Assembly: GCA_014281115.1 (NCBI GenBank)
Contig: JACONQ010000001.1
Span: 1,674,001 to 1,738,000, forward strand
Source of the DNA: Laburnicola sp. R22_1
Lineage: Eukaryota; Ascomycota; Dothideomycetes; Pleosporales; Didymosphaeriaceae
DNA: 64,000 nt
Reading direction: 5' to 3'
The translations under genes and the position numbers were made by a program. This document shows positions 58,205 through 64,000 of the stretch, piece after piece. Positions within the stretch are counted from its first letter, which is position 1. The number at the start of each line of letters is the position of its first letter. The notes under the pieces are model-generated. The model searched no databases, was not told the DNA's origin, and saw nothing but the letters and a program-made list of their open reading frames with translations.

Positions 58205-60503
58205 TGAGTGGTGGACGTTGGCGGGCGGAAAGTGCCTGTGCCTGTGTGCGGCTCGGAAGGGTATAGGTATAGGTATTCATGGCGGTTGATCAGACGCGAT
58301 TTCCATCAGATATCGTGCATTGCATTGAACATAGGCGGCGGGACTTTTTCTGTCCTGTTGGTGAAAAGTAGTCTCATCCATCAAGCCGCCCACTGAGACA
58401 GCGAATCTCCCGTCCTTTATATGCCCTCCCCCCCTTACGCTTTGCGAATAGAACTAGCCCGGGTCTGCAAACACCCCCGTGTCAATGCGTGCCAAAGCTC
58501 CTGCATGATATGATGCACCTGTACGTAGAATCAAGCTATGTGCGTGCTCCCTTTCGCTGCTTGGGTGGGTTTTGTTGCAGTGGGCATGTATGTTGAGCTG
58601 GTGTACGCACTCGCTTTTTTAAAATATGGTAGATGGTGATGTTTTTGGTGGTAGACCCGGGGGGGAGGGGGGCGAGTTGAAGTGGGGACGGAATCTCAGA
58701 CTGGTGGTGCACCTCCTTTGTTTCATAATTTCGCAAGACACATCGCAACACATGTGAACTTCATTGAGGCATTCTACCTAATAAGACAAGGGATTACTCT
58801 AAGCACAATCGATTGGACATGGTAGTGTTTTCGGTTTCGTGGAGTTGGTGAAAGACTGGCTGGTGGAGTTTGGGCTGGTGTGTGATTGAAGAGGAGGTTT
58901 AGACGGCCTGGACTATGTGGCTTTAGATTTAGCTATCGCTGTGGGGGATATACACATGGATGGTGGAAGGTAAATGGAAATGGACGTTGTATTGAGTAGG
59001 AATTAAGAGACTGCAATGTAGTCGGAACACAAACGCAGTCTTCCCTATAGGTGACGAATCTACACCACCAACTAATCATGTTTCATACATCTTCACCAAC
59101 ATCAGAAACCACCCTCCCTCTATATACAAAGAAATCTGAGTTTTTAGAAACAACTTTACTAGAGCGAGAGTGGGAAATAGTAGTGATTTCTGTTGTTCTA
59201 GTATAGATGCACAATGCTACTTTGTTACCTGGAAGATATTTCTCTTTCTCTCTCTCTTTCGCTATTATTATGTGGGCGTTATTGAATCTATCTAGGGTAG
59301 GACGGCAAAGGATTTTATCTCAAGTGATATCACAAAAAGAGCAGAGCCCCCTGCTTAGTCGCTATTATTCTATCTACTGACTCTAACCCTATACATACAT
59401 CACCTTTTCCACGCAACAACAACAATAACTACTTGTCCCCAACCTCCTCCCCCTCCTCACCCCACACAAGAAAATCAACATCATCCAAGTTCCAGCGCAT
59501 ACCTCCCTCCTCGCACCCACCTCTCCCACCGAAATTTCCGTCTCCACATACCCCGACCCAACAAGCACAGAAAGATAACCCCCATCCACGAAAAAACCAC
59601 ACATTAACACCGCACATATATCCTCTTTGCTTAACCCCTCAGCTACATCCATACACCTACATACCTAGTCTTTCCTGCAACCTTCTCCCACCCGGCAGTA
59701 CATACAGCACATACCCCATCCCCCCTAAGATCCAACCCATCCCCACTGCCTGCCATACAACGAGTCGTCCACGACGAGCCAAGCAGTGCAGTACAACCAA
59801 ATCCCCCCCAAAACAACAAACCTAAAATGACCTACCTACTCTTGCTCAAAACACAGCCCGCCCGACATATACGCGTTCGCGTTCGCGTAAAACGCTTGAC
59901 TGTCTCAGAGTCACCTCAGTGAGATACCTTCTGTATACACATCATATCACATCACACCTATAGTACTCGGGGCTCTTTGTCGGCTTGTGTAAAGGAAGTG
60001 GGAAGGATAATAGGGCGGTTATCCATCCCTCCATCCATCCTCGCTTGATGCGATGCGATGGGATGCGATGCGATCCGGAGACGGAGGTGTAGAGAAAATG
60101 CGAGCTGTGAGTCGTGGCGCGTGGACAAGCAGTGGATAAACTAAACTAAACTTGGGCTTATGTCGAGTGAAAAAATAGCTGTCTAGGCGTAACGGCTAGA
60201 ACAGGAAGATGTTGAATTTATCTTCGCTTGTCGCTGACTGACTGGTGTGGTGTCCAAGTGACCTGCGAAGCGGATCTCGCAAACAACAAAATAATACCAA
60301 AATACCGAGATTCTCTGTTCTAACAGACAAAAAAAACTTGTATTATAAACCAGGTAGATGGCAAAAAAATTCCACAAACGGCTTCCTGTCCGATTCCGCG
60401 CCTCAACGCCAAACACCCCCATCCATGGCGCAGTCAAAAGCTGAGCCACTTGAAAACCCCAATTCGATGTATAAACAAACACACAACTTCACCAACCACT
60501 CCC
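58205..60503. other. Gene-free region between P450 and ATG7, partly AT-rich
   Basis: About 2.3 kb of convergent intergenic DNA. The part from about 58740 to 59420 is AT-rich and contains the second copy of the dispersed repeat. A (GATGC)n-like microsatellite lies at about 60047-60074. No supportable gene was seen. Confidence 0.5.
59288..59359 (+). repeat. Dispersed repeat, copy 2, with hairpin
   Basis: This matches 10382-10454 in the same orientation, including the shared block GCAGAGCCCCCTGCTTAGT, identical in both copies. The stem here is AGCAG / CTGCT, one base pair shorter than in copy 1. Confidence 0.65.
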
Positions 60504-62823
60504 CTAGACTAACTCCCCCTCGCCATCGTCCTCAAAGCCCCCCTCCTCATCATCCCAATCCACCTCCGCCGAAGCCTCATCAGCCTTCCTCTGCACCTCG
60601 GCAAGACCCGACATTTCTTCGACCCAGCCCTTCTCATTCAGCGCTCTCTGCACAAAGCCCCACGGGTCTTTCTCGTAAAGCGCAATGACCTTGTCGCTGC
60701 ACGCTGAGCAGCAGTCGTACGGACTCCCGGTGACTTGCCTGTTATTGAAGTCGTACAGAGTGCCGCGGATAGTGTGGGGTACGCTGCCAAGAGGATGCAC
60801 AAAGGGTGCTGGCAAGGCGGGATGGGAAGATGAGAGAGGTTGGACAAGTGGGTTCTTGGAGGGATCGACTGGTGCTCTAGCTTTGGATGGATGCTGTAGT
60901 ATGCTGACGAGAATTTCGACCAAGAGACTAGATGCTAGAGGTGCAACACCCGGTCGGGTCACTGTGCATTGTTGGTCGAGTGTAGCGTTGCTCAGAGACT
61001 ATCGGAAAAATTAGCAAGGCAACGGGATACATCAGGCATTCGTGGTCTTTGGCTTACATCTGCTGGGGCCACAACGTCGTTGCAGAAGTAGCAGCCAAGC
61101 TCCTGCTGTCCGGCTCCTTCTCCAAGGGGCTTGAGCCCATGGCGCATAACAACGAATGAGTCGAATCCTAACGCAGCGTTGAGGACAATCTTGCCTTTGG
61201 CTTTACCCATTACAGTAGGCAGCCACCTGCTCTCCCGTGTGTCCATGAGCAAGAAGATAGCGTCATGCTCATCAATCAACTTTGTTAACTGGTCAAAGTC
61301 TGTCTTGGTTTTGTCTTGATCCGTTATGGGATGGCCTGCCATGGGTACTTCCATTACATATCCCTTTGCCTCGACACCAGGGTAGATTTCCTCTAATGCC
61401 TCAGCAGCCCGCAATGCTTTCTTCGAACCCCCTTGAAGGCAGTCTTTGAAGTCGAACAGAGGTTGCCGCACCGGGTTCGAAAAGCTCACATTCGCATTGT
61501 CTATAAATGTGATCTTTCTTACGCCCCAGCCCATCAGGATTCGCGAAGCGTACGAGCCCAGCGTGCCTGCACCGAGCAACAGACACTTGCAGTTTTTAAT
61601 GACGTCGAGATCAATTGTCGGCGCTATCCTCCATTTGATCAATTTCAAGTTGAGGTCCACTGCTTGATCGGCGAGTTTTCGCTCGTCCATGTATTCGGAG
61701 AGGTCCACCGTCCGCGAGGTCAGTTTGCCACTCTCAGTGCGTTCCCAACCAGTCACTTTGGGTAGCTTGGGCGTCCGCGGGCGGCTACTTGTTTCCTCTA
61801 CAGGCGATGCGTCTGTTTCAGGAACAGGCGGCGACTCAAGCTGTACTATCAGAGAGCGAGCCTCGTCTCGTCGGACATGGGTGTCGCGATAGCATAATAT
61901 TTGCACGTTGTTGAGCTTCCATCGATACCGGATGAGAACCAGCAGGTTCCGCAATACCCAGCTGGGGTTCTCCTCGTAAGTCGAAGGGTCGGCAAAGCAC
62001 ACAAAACGATCTTCTCCGTCCACGCCCTCGAAGAAGTCCTTTTCGTACGATGCCAGAGATTCAATCGCCCATTTGTAGCCTATCTCTTCCAAGGGAGTCG
62101 TAGGGGCCTCAGCCTGGTCATCATCGCCTGCCGTGTGTCGAACCTTCTTCGCAAGGAAGAAGCCCCGCTGGCGCGCATCGGAGCGATATTTCCACGTCTG
62201 CACGGCGTCCACCAAATGCACGGTCTCGCGTGAGCTCAGATGGCCTGCCTCCCCTACTTGTTTCCACTGCGGGTCTGATTGTATGGCTGGGAAGCCGAAG
62301 TGGTACGTGAACTTGTATTTCTTGAGGTTCGCGAAAGTGATGAGCGTGAAGGCGGCGAGGAGCGAGGGGCATTCGTAGATGGAGCCGTCGTGTATTGCTT
62401 CCCAGATCTTTCACACGTCAGTGAAAGCCTAGTCTCTGCTCCCGCTCTGTGGGGCTCACCGTCTGCGCGCAACGCTCCAAGACAGCTGTGCGGTCGAGGT
62501 TTTTGTAGTGCTCAACAGTGTTGCAGTTCTTGATGATGCCCTCGGCGCGGCAGTGGTTAGGCGGCGTGCTGTAGAGACGTCTGTCAACAGGCTTCCGCAA
62601 ACAGGCAGGGTAGTAACACGCACTCATCCGAGGTCAACGCATTCGGGTGCACCTGGATGCGACTCGAGCGCGCGGGCGCATCCCCGGCGCGCACCTCGTA
62701 CAGGCCGAGCACCTTGCGCGCCGAGTCGTCGAGCTTGTCATGGTTGATCTTGATGTGCGCCAGGGCGGCATAGAACTGCACGTCGACATCGCTCTGCCAG
62801 GGTGCAAACTTGAGCGTGGCCAT
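60504..62823 (-). CDS. ATG7: Autophagy E1-like enzyme ATG7
   Basis: Four exons (62823-62624, 62580-62460, 62407-61058, 60998-60504; introns of 43, 52 and 59 bp) encode 721 residues. The enzyme adenylates Atg8 and Atg12 and passes them to Atg3 and Atg10. The N-terminal domain starts with [20 protein letters not shown] and [20 protein letters not shown], then [19 protein letters not shown]. The adenylation domain carries [20 protein letters not shown] (nucleotide loop) and [18 protein letters not shown]. The zinc pairs are CYFC and CSAC. The catalytic cysteine is Cys568 in [11 protein letters not shown], the first part of the last exon. The C-terminus ends in acidic residues ([17 protein letters not shown]), like the Atg8-binding tail of other Atg7 proteins. 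All catalytic parts are intact. Confidence 0.96.
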
Positions 62824-63347
62824 GGTGTCGTCTCCTCGGGCAGCGAAAGGGCGGCGGGTTCGCGTCTGCGTGCTGGCAGAGGGACTGGTGGTTGAGTCGA
62901 CGGCGAGGGTAGGTTGGAAGGCGTCTACAAAGCCGGGCTGAGGGTCATAAGAGCGTGCGCATGGCAGACATCAGCTCGAGTGCACGTGAGACAGTCAGGC
63001 AGGCATGGTGGTGAATGTCTCGGAGCTCCAGTCAGCAGCCTTCACAAGTGTTGTTTGCGCCCGTTGCCGCCGTGAAAGCCCCGCGCTATCCGCATTGGGC
63101 CGCGGGGCTGCCAAGGCCGACCGGGATTGAACCTTGGAACGCTCTGAGTCACACTTCCAAGGTTGTTCCTGGCTAACGACACCAACAGCACATTCACCAT
63201 TGCACCACGTTATATATATACAGAATTCGGATCTTATATGTAGAGGAGATAGATACGAGCGGGTTGCTATGCACAAGTGCTTCAGAGACGACCCAATACT
63301 GCATCGCGAATAGCCATCGGGGCGAAGAGGGCACGTTTATCAGCACC
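62824..63347. other. Intergenic region, ATG7 promoter
   Basis: 524 bp between the ATG7 start and the laccase stop, both on the minus strand. It contains the inverted repeat at 63130-63164, otherwise nothing clear. Confidence 0.5.
63130..63164. repeat. Perfect 10-bp inverted repeat
   Basis: AACCTTGGAA at 63130-63139 and TTCCAAGGTT at 63155-63164, separated by 15 bases, could form a stem-loop in the 3' end of the laccase transcript or bind a dimeric regulator ahead of ATG7. The purpose is not known. Confidence 0.6.
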
Positions 63348-64000
63348 CTACAGCATGGCGCTGTAATCGTACCCATCGAGAGCCCGAGGCCACCTCTTCT
63401 TCAAACCCGAGTCATCCTGCGGATAGACCGGGCGATTACGAACATAGTTCTCATAGTTATTGCACGTGTTAAACCACCTATTTCCCCAAGTGTTAGCCAT
63501 GCATGTACTACAACCCTACGAGGGAAAAAAGAAACGAGAGACGTACTCGCTGTTCTGCGCCGGGAGATTGATCTCGTCCTCTCGTTCAAGGAACTGCACG
63601 CTCAGCCCCATGGAGACGTGGAATGCAATGTGGCAGTGCATGAGCCATGCCCCTGGATTGTCGGTGGGATACGCCATGACGAGCCAGCCTTGAGAAGGTA
63701 GGTGATGGACGTCACGACGCGGGGGATTGGTGAACTGTAGACTGTCGAGGTGCATGCCGACGTCGAATTGGCCAGGGCCCGTGCCTAGGACGTACATGTC
63801 GTGGCCGTGCAGGTGGATGGGGTGCGGGAGTCCGGGAGCGCCGACGGCTTGCTGGATTACCCAGTAGGTCCACTGCGCGTGCTTAGTCTCATAGATTTGG
63901 AAGAGCGGAAGGCTTCGTGCAACGTACGCTTGCGGTAGGCGAGATGTGGATGAGGTTGTAGTTCTGGGGGAAGTCTTCCTCGTCTTTGGCGAGGTACTCG
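63348..64000 (-). CDS. Laccase-like multicopper oxidase, C-terminal part
   Basis: The gene enters from the right edge; three exons are visible (64000-63928 partial, 63872-63547, 63477-63348; introns of 55 and 69 bp), giving 176 residues. Copper motifs present are HPIHLHGHD (T2/T3 sites) and HCHIAFHVSMGLSVQF, which supplies the T3 histidines, the T1 cysteine and T1 histidine. The residue ten after that cysteine, often the axial T1 position, lies in MGLSV. The C-terminus reads DSGLKKRWPRALDGY: ascomycete laccases are cut after DSGL, and KKR just after it fits Kex2 processing. The enzyme oxidises phenols with oxygen and is normally secreted; melanin, lignin or pigment roles are all possible. The N-terminal cupredoxin domains lie outside the window. 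Confidence 0.9.

Noticed and set aside
59389..59652. 87-codon minus-strand frame with an ATG
   Set aside because: The sequence is mostly G/T-rich low complexity opposite a C/A-rich stretch. No signal peptide, domain or splice support.
63110..63185. Minus-strand GGTTCAATCCC, a B-box match near the laccase gene
   Set aside because: The T stem fails after two base pairs. The bases instead belong to the 10-bp inverted repeat.

Overview
The window is nuclear DNA of a filamentous ascomycete (Pezizomycotina; Dothideomycetes is my best guess, at low confidence). The evidence is short introns of about 45-60 bp with GT..AG ends and CTAAC-type branch sites, an APSES regulator of the StuA type, a Fus3/Pmk1-type MAP kinase, a DSGL-tailed laccase, and intergenic gaps of several kilobases. 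I rebuilt exon structures by hand. Each spliced frame listed as a firm call stays open, and its total length is a multiple of three. No convincing tRNA, rRNA or CRISPR array was seen, and no intact transposon.

Layout, left to right. 0-11 kb: 5' part of an unrecognised Ser/Pro-rich gene (-), a PQ-loop membrane protein (-), ERV1 sulfhydryl oxidase (+), a small membrane-protein locus with a broken frame (+), a Pmk1/Fus3 MAP kinase (-), then 5 kb of mostly empty sequence that hides a three-exon gene for a 58-residue CxxC protein (-) and one copy of a dispersed repeat. 11-14.4 kb: DBP3 (-) and LCP5 (+), two ribosome-biogenesis genes firing from one short divergent promoter. 18-24 kb: a Zn2Cys6 transcription factor (-) and SUA5 (-). 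24-29 kb: an EMP70-type TM9 protein (-) and APN1 AP endonuclease (+), divergent. 32-38.4 kb: two secreted repeat-rich wall/surface-type proteins (+). 38.4-42.6 kb: non-coding DNA carrying short recurring modules. 42.7-48.9 kb: SAC6 fimbrin (-), an unrecognised two-exon gene (-), and stuA (-) with a long in-frame upstream reading frame that has no ATG. 48.9-56.1 kb: a 7 kb GC-rich gap upstream of stuA. 56.1-64 kb: a cytochrome P450 (+), the second copy of the dispersed repeat, ATG7 (-) and the 3' part of a laccase-like multicopper oxidase (-).

Most recognised genes are housekeeping: rRNA processing (DBP3, LCP5), tRNA t6A synthesis (SUA5), DNA repair (APN1), mitochondrial import oxidation (ERV1), actin bundling (SAC6), autophagy (ATG7) and endomembrane sorting (EMP70). 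Accessory or developmental content is the MAP kinase, StuA, the P450, the laccase and the two secreted proteins. I see no biosynthetic cluster. The points most worth following are the short CxxC gene, the AUG-less 5' extension and crowded 3' end of stuA, the frame-broken 3.5-4.4 kb locus, the minus-strand TATA/CTAAAA modules at 39-42.4 kb, and the two-copy hairpin repeat.
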